From a gamma proteobacterium symbiont of Ctena orbiculata (GTDB lineage Bacteria; Pseudomonadota; Gammaproteobacteria; Chromatiales; Chromatiaceae): a stretch of DNA of 64,000 nt. The notes beneath the pieces are model-generated. The model saw only the letters and a list, made by a program, of their open reading frames with translations, made no database searches and had not been told where the DNA came from. The position numbers and the translations under genes are program-made. Of the stretch, positions 45,716 through 53,771 are shown piece after piece; the stretch's first letter is position 1; each line of letters starts with the position of its first letter. The stretch spans positions 62,001 through 126,000 of the forward strand of contig QBVC01000015.1 in assembly GCA_003058495.1 (NCBI GenBank). The letters run 5' to 3'.

Positions 45716-47806
45716 TTATTCACCGTTTGCCGTATTGCCGATGGTTGTGACCACCTTGATCTGGCGGTTATCGGGTATCTCGTTGTAGGAGAGGATATGC
45801 ATGCCGGGAGCCGCATGCTTGGCAAAACGCGCCATCCAGGCCCTGATCGGGGCGGCCACCAGGAGGACACTCTCCTGTCCCTGGGCCTCCATGGCGGCGG
45901 AAGTTTCGGCCAGTGCATTCTGCAACCGCTCGGCCAGACCGGGCTCGAAACCCGCCTGCCCCTCCTCGGAAGCCTGCAGGGTTCGCTGCAGCAGCTGTTC
46001 AAGGGTCGGCTCGAGCACCGCCACCGGGATCTCTTCGGAGGCCCCGATCAGCTGCTGCACGATCCCCCGCGACAGCGCGATCCGCACCGCCGCCGTCAGG
46101 GCGCCTGGATCCTGGGTTCTCTGCGACTGTTCGGCCAGGTTTTCCGCTATGGTGCGAAAATCGCGAATCGGCACATGCTCGGTCAGCAGATTTTGCAGAA
46201 TTTTCGTCACCACGCTCAGAGAGAGTGCCTTTGGTACCAGGTCCTCCACCAGTTTCGGCGCGGTTCTGCCCAGCATATCCAGCAGCTGCTGGGTCTCCTC
46301 ATGGCCGAGCAGTTCACTGGCATGGCTCTGCAGGATCTCGCTGAGATGGGTTGCCACCACGGTGCTGGCATCGACAACGGTATACCCCAGGGTCTGTGCA
46401 TGGTCCTTCTGATCGGGATCGATCCAGACAGCGTCGAGACCGAAGGTGGGATCCTTGGTGGCCATGCCCTGGAGTTCGCCGAATACCTGACCTGGATTGA
46501 TCGCCAACTCCCGATCCGGAAAGATATCCGCCTCGGCCACGGCAACACCATTGATCGAGATGCGATAGCTGTTGGGATTGAGATCCAGGTTGTCACGAAT
46601 ATGTACCGAGGGGATGAGGAATCCGATCTCCTGGGAGAGCTTGCGCCTGACACCCTTGATGCGATTCATCAACTGCCCGCCCTGATTACGGTCGACCAGA
46701 GGAATCAGACGGTAGCCCACCTCGAGTCCGATCAGGTCGACCGGCTGTACGTCCTCCCAGCTCAATTCACGTTGTTCCGGCTGCTCTACGGGCTCTTCGA
46801 TAACCGGCTCCTCGGCCGGTTGCAGCTGACGCTGCCAGATCATCCAAGCGCCCGCCGCCGCGGCAGCGGAGAGGGTCAGAAAGGCAAAATTGGGCATTCC
46901 GGGAATGATCCCCATCAGAAACAGCACCGCAGCGGCAACCGCCAGCGCCTTGGGCGTGGTAAAAAGCTGACTGATGATCTGCCCGCCCACATCCTGGCTG
47001 CTGGCAACCCGGGTGACGATGATCGCGGCCGAGGTCGAGAGCAGCAGCGAAGGGATCTGCGCCACGAGACCGTCACCGATGGTGAGCAGGACATAGTGCT
47101 GCAGCGCCGTGGAGAAATCGAGGTTGTGCTGGGCCATGCCGATCGAGAGGCCGCCGATGATGTTGATGAAGAGAATCAGGATGCCGGCTATCGCATCCCC
47201 GCGCACAAACTTGCTCGCACCGTCCATGGCGCCGTAGAAATCGGCTTCCCGGGCGATATCCTCGCGCCGGGTCCTGGCCTCGTCCTGATCGATCAGGCCG
47301 GAGTTGAGGTCGGCGTCGATCGCCATCTGCTTACCCGGCATCGCATCCAGGGTAAAGCGCGCGCTGACTTCGGAGACCCGCCCCGCGCCCTTGGTGACGA
47401 CGACGAAATTGATGATCACCAGGATCAGAAAGACCACCAGGCCGACCGCGTAGTTGCCGCCGATGACAAAGGCGCCGAAGGCCTCGATCACCTTGCCCGC
47501 CGCATCGCCGCCCGTGTGGCCCTCCAGCAGCACCACCCGGGTGGAGGCGACGTTGAGGGCGAGACGCAACAGCGTGGCAATCAGCAGCATGCTGGGAAAA
47601 ACCGAGAATTCGAGGGGCCGGCGGGTATAGACCACCACCAGCATCACCACCAGCGAGAGGGTGATGTTGAAGGTAAAAAACATATCGAGGGCGATGGGCG
47701 GCAGCGGAATCACGATCATCGTCAACAACATCAACAACATCAGCGGCGCGCCCAGACCGCGGGCGCCTGCCTGTTTTACATTGTCGAGGATCATGGTGGC
47801 GTTCAT
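45716..47806 (-). CDS. flhA: Flagellar export gate protein FlhA
   Basis: 696 residues. Eight membrane helices occupy about 1-330, including PLPPIALDMFFTFNITLSLVVML. The conserved FHIPEP-type cytoplasmic loop has LDAMPGKQMAIDADLNSGLI and DEARTRREDIAREADFYGAMDGASKFVRGDAIAG. The C-terminal cytosolic domain that docks chaperones follows. It forms the nonameric export gate with FlhB. An inverted-repeat element separates it from flhB. Confidence 0.97.
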   Translation of the reverse strand: MNATMILDNVKQAGARGLGAPLMLLMLLTMIVIPLPPIALDMFFTFNITLSLVVMLVVVYTRRPLEFSVFPSMLLIATLLRLALNVASTRVVLLEGHTGGDAAGKVIEAFGAFVIGGNYAVGLVVFLILVIINFVVVTKGAGRVSEVSARFTLDAMPGKQMAIDADLNSGLIDQDEARTRREDIAREADFYGAMDGASKFVRGDAIAGILILFINIIGGLSIGMAQHNLDFSTALQHYVLLTIGDGLVAQIPSLLLSTSAAIIVTRVASSQDVGGQIISQLFTTPKALAVAAAVLFLMGIIPGMPNFAFLTLSAAAAAGAWMIWQRQLQPAEEPVIEEPVEQPEQRELSWEDVQPVDLIGLEVGYRLIPLVDRNQGGQLMNRIKGVRRKLSQEIGFLIPSVHIRDNLDLNPNSYRISINGVAVAEADIFPDRELAINPGQVFGELQGMATKDPTFGLDAVWIDPDQKDHAQTLGYTVVDASTVVATHLSEILQSHASELLGHEETQQLLDMLGRTAPKLVEDLVPKALSLSVVTKILQNLLTEHVPIRDFRTIAENLAEQSQRTQDPGALTAAVRIALSRGIVQQLIGASEEIPVAVLEPTLEQLLQRTLQASEEGQAGFEPGLAERLQNALAETSAAMEAQGQESVLLVAAPIRAWMARFAKHAAPGMHILSYNEIPDNRQIKVVTTIGNTANGE

Positions 47807-47814
47807 TTGTTTTT

Positions 47815-48026
47815 AACCTTGAATTTTGAATTTTGAATTATGAATTTTGAATTGACGGGCTCGCTTTGCTCGCGCTTGTTTTATGAAGGCATCATCCACT
47901 CGATGACAGGGTCGGTGGTGCAACCCCCTCTGACCCTGAGAGAGAACCGAGCAATAGGAAGATAAACCGGTGCGCGAAGCGCACTCATTCAATTCAAAAT
48001 TCAAAATTAAAAATTCAAAATTCCTA
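47815..48026. repeat. Inverted-repeat element of ATTTTGA units (flhB/flhA gap)
   Basis: Immediately upstream of flhA, about 47819-47853 contains TTGAATTTTGAATTTTGAATT units. The inverted counterpart occupies about 47990-48025, just after the flhB stop. About 135 bases lie between, with a GCTCGCTTTGCTCGC module next to the left arm and GTGCGCGAAGCGCAC before the right arm. The same design is at 598-781 with G replacing A in the repeat. It fills the 217-base gap and contains no gene. Confidence 0.65.
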
Positions 48027-49157
48027 TTCATGCTGATACTCCTCCGGAATCGAAAGATCATCCGGCAACTCCGGATACTCCCCGCCTTCGCTCTGATAGG
48101 CCCTGAGCTGGAACACATAGGCCAGGAGCCGGGCCACGGCCAGGTAGAGTCCGGCGGGAATGAAGGCATTCAGTTCGGTATGGAAATAGATCGCGCGGGC
48201 CAGCATCGGCGACTCCACAAGCGGCACCTTGGCCTCGGCAGCCACCTCGCGGATGTTCATCGCCACCAGGTCGGCGCCCTTCGCCAGCAGTTTCGGCGCA
48301 TGCATGGAGTCCGGATCATACTTCAGGGCAACCGCATAGTGGGTCGGATTGGTGACGATGACATCGGCCTTCGGCACCTCCTGCATCATCCGCCGCTGCG
48401 CCATTTCGCGCTGCAGCTGGCGTATGCGGCTCCTGACCTCGGGCTTGCCCTCGGTCTCCTTCAGCTCGTCGCGAAGTTCCTGGCGCGTCATCTTCAGCTG
48501 GCGCTTGTGGTCCCACAGTTGAAACGGCACATCGAGGGCCGCGATCAGGATCATGGTCGAGGTCATTAGGATCACCGACCAGCCGATCAGACCGTTCAGG
48601 TTTTGCAAGGCTTGGGCGATCTCCATGCCGTGCAGTGAGAGGAATTTATCCAATGAGAGCCAAAGCAGGAGGATGGTGACACCGCCGATAAGAACGAACT
48701 TGGCCAGGGCCTTCAGCATCTCCACCAGTCCACGGGCGGAAAAGACCCGTTTGATACCCTTAATCGGACTCAATTTGCTCAATTTCGGGGTCAGCGCCTC
48801 GGCGCTGATGGAGAATCCACCCAAGGCAACAGAACTGAAGATCGCTGCCAGAACCACCATCAGGAAAAAGGGCGCCAACGCCAGCAGCACATCCAGAAAG
48901 CGCTCTCCCAGCTGAATCACCATGGTGTTGATATCAAACACCTGCTCGCGGGTGAGGACAAAGCTCTGACTCATCATTTCAGAGAGGCCATATCCAAGTC
49001 CCTGACTCATCACTACAAGGGTGGTCACGCCAATCAGGGTTACCGCCATACTGTTGAGTTCACGGGAGCGCGGCACCTGCCCCTTGCGCTTGGCATCCAG
49101 CAGCCTTTTCGCCGAGGGTTGTTCTGTTTTTTCCTGGCCGTTTTCGTTCTCAGCCAT
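48024..49157 (-). CDS. flhB: Flagellar export switch protein FlhB
   Basis: 377 residues: four membrane helices in about 30-215 (for example MAVTLIGVTTLVVMSQGLG) and a cytosolic C-terminal domain with the self-cleavage site NPTH in VIVTNPTHYAVALKYDP. FlhB switches the export apparatus from rod/hook to filament substrates after cleavage. It follows fliR with a 3-base gap; its stop lies beside the inverted-repeat element. Confidence 0.96.
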   Translation of the reverse strand: MAENENGQEKTEQPSAKRLLDAKRKGQVPRSRELNSMAVTLIGVTTLVVMSQGLGYGLSEMMSQSFVLTREQVFDINTMVIQLGERFLDVLLALAPFFLMVVLAAIFSSVALGGFSISAEALTPKLSKLSPIKGIKRVFSARGLVEMLKALAKFVLIGGVTILLLWLSLDKFLSLHGMEIAQALQNLNGLIGWSVILMTSTMILIAALDVPFQLWDHKRQLKMTRQELRDELKETEGKPEVRSRIRQLQREMAQRRMMQEVPKADVIVTNPTHYAVALKYDPDSMHAPKLLAKGADLVAMNIREVAAEAKVPLVESPMLARAIYFHTELNAFIPAGLYLAVARLLAYVFQLRAYQSEGGEYPELPDDLSIPEEYQHE

Positions 49158-49160
49158 GGT

Positions 49161-49940
49161 TCACCTCGTCACCCGAAGGGTCAGCATCAGATATTGGAAC
49201 GCCTCATCCAGGAGTTCGTTAAAGACGCTGAAGACGTTGGGAAGTGTCACCCAGATCAAGGAAAAACCGAGCAGCATGGTGATCGGAAAGCCAATCGAGA
49301 AGATATTCAGCTGCGGCGCCGCCCGCATCACCACCCCCATCCCCATGTTGGCCATCAGCATCGCCCCGACGATGGGCAGTGCGATCAGCAGGCCGCCGGT
49401 GAACAGCCGGCTTCCCCAGGCGACGACATCAAGCACGCTGTTACGGGTAATACCGTCCACCGCAACGGGCATGGTGGAAAAGCTGTCGGCGATCAGTTCA
49501 ATCGACAGCAGGTGGCCATTGAAAATCAGGAACAGCAGGGTGGCGAGAATAAGATAGAACTGCGCCACCACGGGCACCTGTACGCCGTTTGTCGGATCGA
49601 CCATCGAGGCGAATCCGAGGCCCATGCTATAGGCGATCACCTGACCACCGAAGACTAGGGCGCCGAAGACCATCTGCAGAATGAATCCCATCAACACACC
49701 GATCAGGATCTGCTGCAGCATGATGATGAAACCGGTATGGCTCAAGACATCCGCTTGCGGTTGCGGCGGCAGCGTGGGCGCCACCAGCAGGGTCACCAGG
49801 ACCATGAGAAAGAGTCGGAACCGCGCCGGCACCTGGCGGGAGCTGAACAGCGGCATCATCAGCAGCATGGCGCTGATGCGCACCATCGGCCACAGATAGG
49901 CCCCTAACCAGGCGTTGAGCTGCGCTTCGTTGAAGATCAT
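49161..49940 (-). CDS. fliR: Flagellar export protein FliR
   Basis: 259-residue membrane protein with about six hydrophobic helices. It has the N-terminal WPMVRISAMLLMMPLFSSRQVPARFRLFL region and FGALVFGGQVIAYSMGLGFASMVDP, both usual in FliR. It is part of the FliPQR export channel. Operon strand, 45 bases after fliQ. Confidence 0.94.
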   Translation of the reverse strand: MIFNEAQLNAWLGAYLWPMVRISAMLLMMPLFSSRQVPARFRLFLMVLVTLLVAPTLPPQPQADVLSHTGFIIMLQQILIGVLMGFILQMVFGALVFGGQVIAYSMGLGFASMVDPTNGVQVPVVAQFYLILATLLFLIFNGHLLSIELIADSFSTMPVAVDGITRNSVLDVVAWGSRLFTGGLLIALPIVGAMLMANMGMGVVMRAAPQLNIFSIGFPITMLLGFSLIWVTLPNVFSVFNELLDEAFQYLMLTLRVTR

Positions 49941-49985
49941 GGCGTTTCCACTGGTGCCTCATAATTGCGACTCGCCTAGGAGGCG

Positions 49986-50255
49986 TTAAAAAAGCAGTTC
50001 CGGAATACTCTCGATCAGGTTCATGGAAAAATTCATCAGCAAATGCAACATCCAGTTGCCGGCAAGCATCAGTACCAGGCCGACGACGACCAGTTTGGGG
50101 ATGAAGGTCAACGTCATCTCGTTGATCTGTGTTGCCGCCTGAAACATGGCGATGATCAGTCCCACCGCAAGCGCCGGCAGCAACACCAAACCAGCCAGCA
50201 GGCCAATCACCTCGAGGGCGTTCTGGCCAATCGACATCACGGTATCGGGACTCAT
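49986..50255 (-). CDS. fliQ: Flagellar export protein FliQ
   Basis: 89 residues, two membrane helices (about 15-38 and 50-72), with family sequence GLIIAMFQAATQINEMTLTFIPKL. Part of the FliPQR export channel. It starts 12 bases after fliP ends. Confidence 0.95.
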   Translation of the reverse strand: MSPDTVMSIGQNALEVIGLLAGLVLLPALAVGLIIAMFQAATQINEMTLTFIPKLVVVGLVLMLAGNWMLHLLMNFSMNLIESIPELLF

Positions 50256-50267
50256 CGCTTCTCCCCG

Positions 50268-51002
50268 TCAAAATTGGAAACTGGCCGCCAGGGTGCCGAA
50301 CACCAATGCCCAGCCATCGATCAACACAAACAGCATGATCTTGAACGGCAATGAGATAATCATTGGAGAGAGCATCATCATGCCCATCGACATCAAAATA
50401 CTCGCCACCACGATGTCGATGATCAGGAACGGGATGAACAGCAGAAAACCGATCTGGAAACCGGTTTTCAACTCACTGGTGGCGAAGGAGGGCAGCAGCA
50501 GGCTGAACGGCACATCGTCGGCTTGTTCGAGTTCGGCGAAATCGCCGATACGCGCGAACAGCGCCAGGTCATCTTCCCGGGTCTGCGCGACCATGAACGA
50601 TTTCACCGGCTCGGCGGCGGCCTGCAGCGCCTGCACCGTATCGAGCTCCTCAGCGAGATAAGGTTGCAGTGCGACCTCGTTTACCTCGGTGAAGACCGGC
50701 ATCATGATGAACAGGGTGAGGAACAGGGCGAGGCCGATCAAAATCTGATTCGAAGGTGTATTCTGGGTGCCCAATGCCTGCCTGAGTATGGCCAGTACGA
50801 TGATGATACGGGCGAAGGATGTCATCATCATCAGGGCGCCAGGCAGCAGGGTCAAAGCGGTCATGAAGAGCAGCACCTGGATGGTCAGGGTATAGGTTTG
50901 CCCCCCCTCCCCGTCCGGCGCCACCGTGAATGCATCAACCCCCGGCGCGGCCTGCAGCAGGGTGCTGCTGAGCATGCCGATGATTAACAGCCAGGGCCTC
51001 AT
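50268..51002 (-). CDS. fliP: Flagellar export protein FliP
   Basis: 244 residues with a signal peptide (MRPWLLIIGMLSSTLLQAAPG) and four membrane helices. The conserved FliP signatures are MMMTSFARIIIVLAILRQALGTQNTPSNQILIGLALFLT and FQIGFLLFIPFLIIDIVVASILMSMGMMMLSP. It seeds the export channel in the basal body. Its first base is the last base of fliO (1-base overlap at 51002). Confidence 0.97.
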   Translation of the reverse strand: MRPWLLIIGMLSSTLLQAAPGVDAFTVAPDGEGGQTYTLTIQVLLFMTALTLLPGALMMMTSFARIIIVLAILRQALGTQNTPSNQILIGLALFLTLFIMMPVFTEVNEVALQPYLAEELDTVQALQAAAEPVKSFMVAQTREDDLALFARIGDFAELEQADDVPFSLLLPSFATSELKTGFQIGFLLFIPFLIIDIVVASILMSMGMMMLSPMIISLPFKIMLFVLIDGWALVFGTLAASFQF

Positions 51003-51421
51003 CAGCCGCGCTCCTGACCGCCGTCGGCTACCGCGACACTGCGCTTTTCACTCTCCAGCTGGTTATGAAAATCCTGTTGTGATCCGGCCAGCACATGCAG
51101 GGTGCGCACCTGACCAGCCGCCACACCCAGCAGCAACCGGTTATTCTCGACCTCAATCAGCACGACGCGCTCACGGGTACCCAGGGAGGCACCGCCGATG
51201 ACCCGCACCAGACCCTTACCGCCCATTGGCAGTTGCCCATAGCGCTTGAACAGCCAGGCCCCACCGATGATGATCGCCAACACCAGGAGCAGGCCGCCGG
51301 CGGTGCTCAGCAGGCTTTCAGTCCCCAGGGGTGGGAGATTCGCACCCAGCTGTTTCTCAGCGGAATCGGCCGCATTTAGGGTGTGGCAGAAGAGGAGCGT
51401 GAGGTAGGGCCAGGGGCGCAT
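51002..51421 (-). CDS. fliO: Flagellar assembly protein FliO
   Basis: 139 residues: a signal-like N-terminus, a membrane helix GGLLLVLAIIIGGAWLFKRYG at about 45-65, and a short cytosolic domain (RVIGGASLGTRERVVLIEVENNRLLLGVAAGQVRTLHVL) typical of FliO. It assists FliP assembly. Flanked by fliN and fliP with 1-base spacing. Confidence 0.9.
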   Translation of the reverse strand: MRPWPYLTLLFCHTLNAADSAEKQLGANLPPLGTESLLSTAGGLLLVLAIIIGGAWLFKRYGQLPMGGKGLVRVIGGASLGTRERVVLIEVENNRLLLGVAAGQVRTLHVLAGSQQDFHNQLESEKRSVAVADGGQERG

Positions 51422-51422
51422 A

Positions 51423-51830
51423 TCAACTCAGCCTTTTTACCCGCTCGGAGGGACTGATGATATCGGTCAGGCGCAGCCCGAACTTTTCATTCACCACCAC
51501 AACCTCACCCTGGGCAATCAGGGTGCCGTTGACCAATACATCCATGGGTTCCCCCGCCAACCGATCCAATTCAACGACGGAACCCTGGTTCAACTGCAGC
51601 AGATTGCGAATGTTGATCTTGGTGCGGCCGATCTCCATCGAGATCGTGACCGGCACATCCAGTATCGCATCCATATTAACCGCTTCATTGACCGACTCAT
51701 CCTGAAGTTCATCGAAGGAGGCGGCAGCTGCCGCCTCATCGCCAGACTCGGTGTCGCCCTGTTCATCCAGTGCAGCCGCCCATTCGTCTGCTAATGCTTC
51801 ATTCGGATCACTCGTATTCTCTTCACTCAT
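51423..51830 (-). CDS. fliN: Flagellar motor switch protein FliN
   Basis: 135 residues from the ATG at 51830 (MSEENTS); the upstream ATG at 51869 gives a spurious extension. The C-terminal SpoA/FliN domain is complete: ILDVPVTISMEIGRTKINIRNLLQLNQGSVVELDRLAGEPMDVLVNGTLIAQGEVVVVNEKFGLRLTDI. An acidic N-terminal tail precedes it. It is a C-ring component with FliM. A short gap of 65 bases separates it from fliM. Confidence 0.97.
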   Translation of the reverse strand: MSEENTSDPNEALADEWAAALDEQGDTESGDEAAAAASFDELQDESVNEAVNMDAILDVPVTISMEIGRTKINIRNLLQLNQGSVVELDRLAGEPMDVLVNGTLIAQGEVVVVNEKFGLRLTDIISPSERVKRLS

Positions 51831-51895
51831 CGTCTCGCCCTCTTGGGGTATCTTTGTCAGGCCATCCACAGGTGACTTGTTGTCATAGCCATCCG

Positions 51896-52939
51896 TTAAG
51901 TTTCACTTGCGGCTGCCTCTGCGGCCTTCTTTTCCATCTCAAGGTAATCGTGCAGCCCTTTGCTTCGATTACGTAGAATCCACTTATTGATCTTCAGCGC
52001 GTAGTTGCCGTCGGATACGCCCAGTTTGGCCTTGAAGACTGGAATATCTGAGGCCTCGACCTCGACCTCTTCCGGCATATCGATGGGAATGACATCTCCC
52101 GCTTTCAGCTCAGCCAGCTCCTTGAGACTCATCTGCACCTCGGTAAGCGAGCTGGAAAGTTCGATCTTCGCACTCATGATCTCCTCCTTGAGAGAACGTT
52201 CCCAACGCTCATCCCTTTCACCGCGATCGCTCTGAACACCGGCATCCAGCAATTCGCGGATCGGTTCGAGCATCGAATAAGGCATACAGACATGGAAATC
52301 CCCGCCTCCGCTTTCGAGGTCGACATGAAACGATGTCACCACAACCACCTCGGACGGACTGACGATATTCGCAAATTGGGGATTGACCTCTGAACCGCTG
52401 TATTCGAACTTGACTTTAAATACCGGTTTCCATGCGACCACCAGGTCTTCGAAGGCACGTTTCAGCAGGAGCTGGATGACCCGGTTTTCCGTCGGCGTGA
52501 AGTCGCGCCCCTCGATCTTGGTGTGGAACCGTCCGGAACCGCCAAAATAGTTATCGACAACGCTGAATACCAGCTTCGGATCGATGACGAACAGCCCCTT
52601 TCCGCGAAGTGGCGGCACCCGGATCATGTTCAGACTGGTGGGGACAAAAAGGCTGTGGACAAACTCGGAGAACTTCTGCATCTGGATCCCCGATACGGAG
52701 AGATCCGCAGTGCGGCGCAGCATATTGAACAGGCTGGTGCGAAACAGGCGGGCAAATCGCTCATTGATCATCTCCAGGGTTGGCAGACGTCCACGAACGA
52801 TGCGGTCCTGGCTGGTGAAGTCATAGGCATTGACGCCACCGCTTTCGACCACGTCGGTTTCGGTTGCGACATCGCCGTTATCGACCCCGTGCAGCAGGGC
52901 ATCGATCTCCTCTTGTGAAAGTAAGTCGTTTGCGCTCAT
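51896..52939 (-). CDS. fliM: Flagellar motor switch protein FliM
   Basis: 347 residues. The N-terminus holds LSQEEIDALLHGV (7-19), the CheY-phosphate binding peptide. The middle CheC-like domain follows, then a C-terminal SpoA domain (PIDMPEEVEVEASDIPVFKAKLGVSDGNYALKINKWI). It sits in the C-ring and receives CheY-P to set rotation direction. It starts 3 bases after fliL stops. Confidence 0.97.
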   Translation of the reverse strand: MSANDLLSQEEIDALLHGVDNGDVATETDVVESGGVNAYDFTSQDRIVRGRLPTLEMINERFARLFRTSLFNMLRRTADLSVSGIQMQKFSEFVHSLFVPTSLNMIRVPPLRGKGLFVIDPKLVFSVVDNYFGGSGRFHTKIEGRDFTPTENRVIQLLLKRAFEDLVVAWKPVFKVKFEYSGSEVNPQFANIVSPSEVVVVTSFHVDLESGGGDFHVCMPYSMLEPIRELLDAGVQSDRGERDERWERSLKEEIMSAKIELSSSLTEVQMSLKELAELKAGDVIPIDMPEEVEVEASDIPVFKAKLGVSDGNYALKINKWILRNRSKGLHDYLEMEKKAAEAAASET

Positions 52940-52942
52940 GAT

Positions 52943-53461
52943 CTATTGCATTACAAAACTGGTGAAATAGAGGGCTTCGACTTCGCCCGGCCCCTGGAGC
53001 TCCGTGACCACCCGATTGAGCTCCTGAAGCATCTCCGACTGCAGCGCCTCCTTGGTCGCGCGCGCCTTCAGCGCCTTCGCATCCGCCCCTGAGAGCAGAT
53101 TCAGAAGATTGTGACGAATCATCGGATCATTGTGCTTTATGAATTCAGCCATCTCATCGGACCTGACCCGGACGCTTACGCCTATCTGGAGGAGACTCGG
53201 CTTTCCGGGAAGATTGACTACGAAGGGCGGCTTCATGTCGATATACTGGGGCGGACCCTGCTCCACCTCAGCCTCCGCGGTCTGCTCCGATGCCGCCTCC
53301 CCCTCATCCGTCGCCTCGTCACCACCCATCAGCAGAAAATAGGCGGCCACGCCGCCGCCGATGAGTAAAACCGCAACGATTGCTATGATGATAATGAGCT
53401 TGGATTTACCCGATTTCTCTTCACCCAGGTCGAGCTCTTCCGCTGCTTGTTCGTTTGCCAT
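52943..53461 (-). CDS. fliL: Flagellar basal-body protein FliL
   Basis: 172 residues: short basic cytoplasmic start, one membrane helix (KLIIIIAIVAVLLIGGGVAAYFLL, about 21-44), an acidic linker and a periplasmic domain ending in EVEALYFTSFVMQ. FliL supports stator function and torque. It is the first gene of the block, directly downstream of the sigma-54 promoter candidate at 53494-53509. In Pseudomonas fliK or flgN-like genes precede; none is seen here. Confidence 0.93.
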   Translation of the reverse strand: MANEQAAEELDLGEEKSGKSKLIIIIAIVAVLLIGGGVAAYFLLMGGDEATDEGEAASEQTAEAEVEQGPPQYIDMKPPFVVNLPGKPSLLQIGVSVRVRSDEMAEFIKHNDPMIRHNLLNLLSGADAKALKARATKEALQSEMLQELNRVVTELQGPGEVEALYFTSFVMQ

Positions 53462-53493
53462 ATAGCGTTCCTCAAGATTCGTACCCTACCTTA

Positions 53494-53509
53494 TGCAATT
53501 TAGATGCCA
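53494..53509 (-). promoter_or_regulatory. Sigma-54 promoter for fliL operon
   Basis: On the minus strand TGGCAT-N5-TTGCA: GG and GC are 10 bases apart and agree with the RpoN consensus TGGCAC-N5-TTGC. The transcription start would be about 20 bases before the fliL ATG. It supports class II (FleQ/RpoN) control of the block. The 310 bases to the divergent HDOD gene (53462-53771) hold no other gene. Confidence 0.75.
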
Positions 53510-53771
53510 CGGGATTTGTCTCATTTTTATTCTTTTAAAACAAATGGTTACATGGACATCTTTGGTGAGAGACAAAATATTGACTCGCCGGAAATCGTGC
53601 ACCAGGCGAAATATCGTCATGCCGCCGCAAAAGCCGGTTCTCCCGGTCTCGGCAATCGATTACTGATGAATTCAGCAGTTTGATGAAAAAACCGCTTTAT
53701 CAGGGACTCATTAAGTGCTATTAATTACATCGGTAACCATCTGTTAATAAATAAATTTTTTTAGGATTTCC

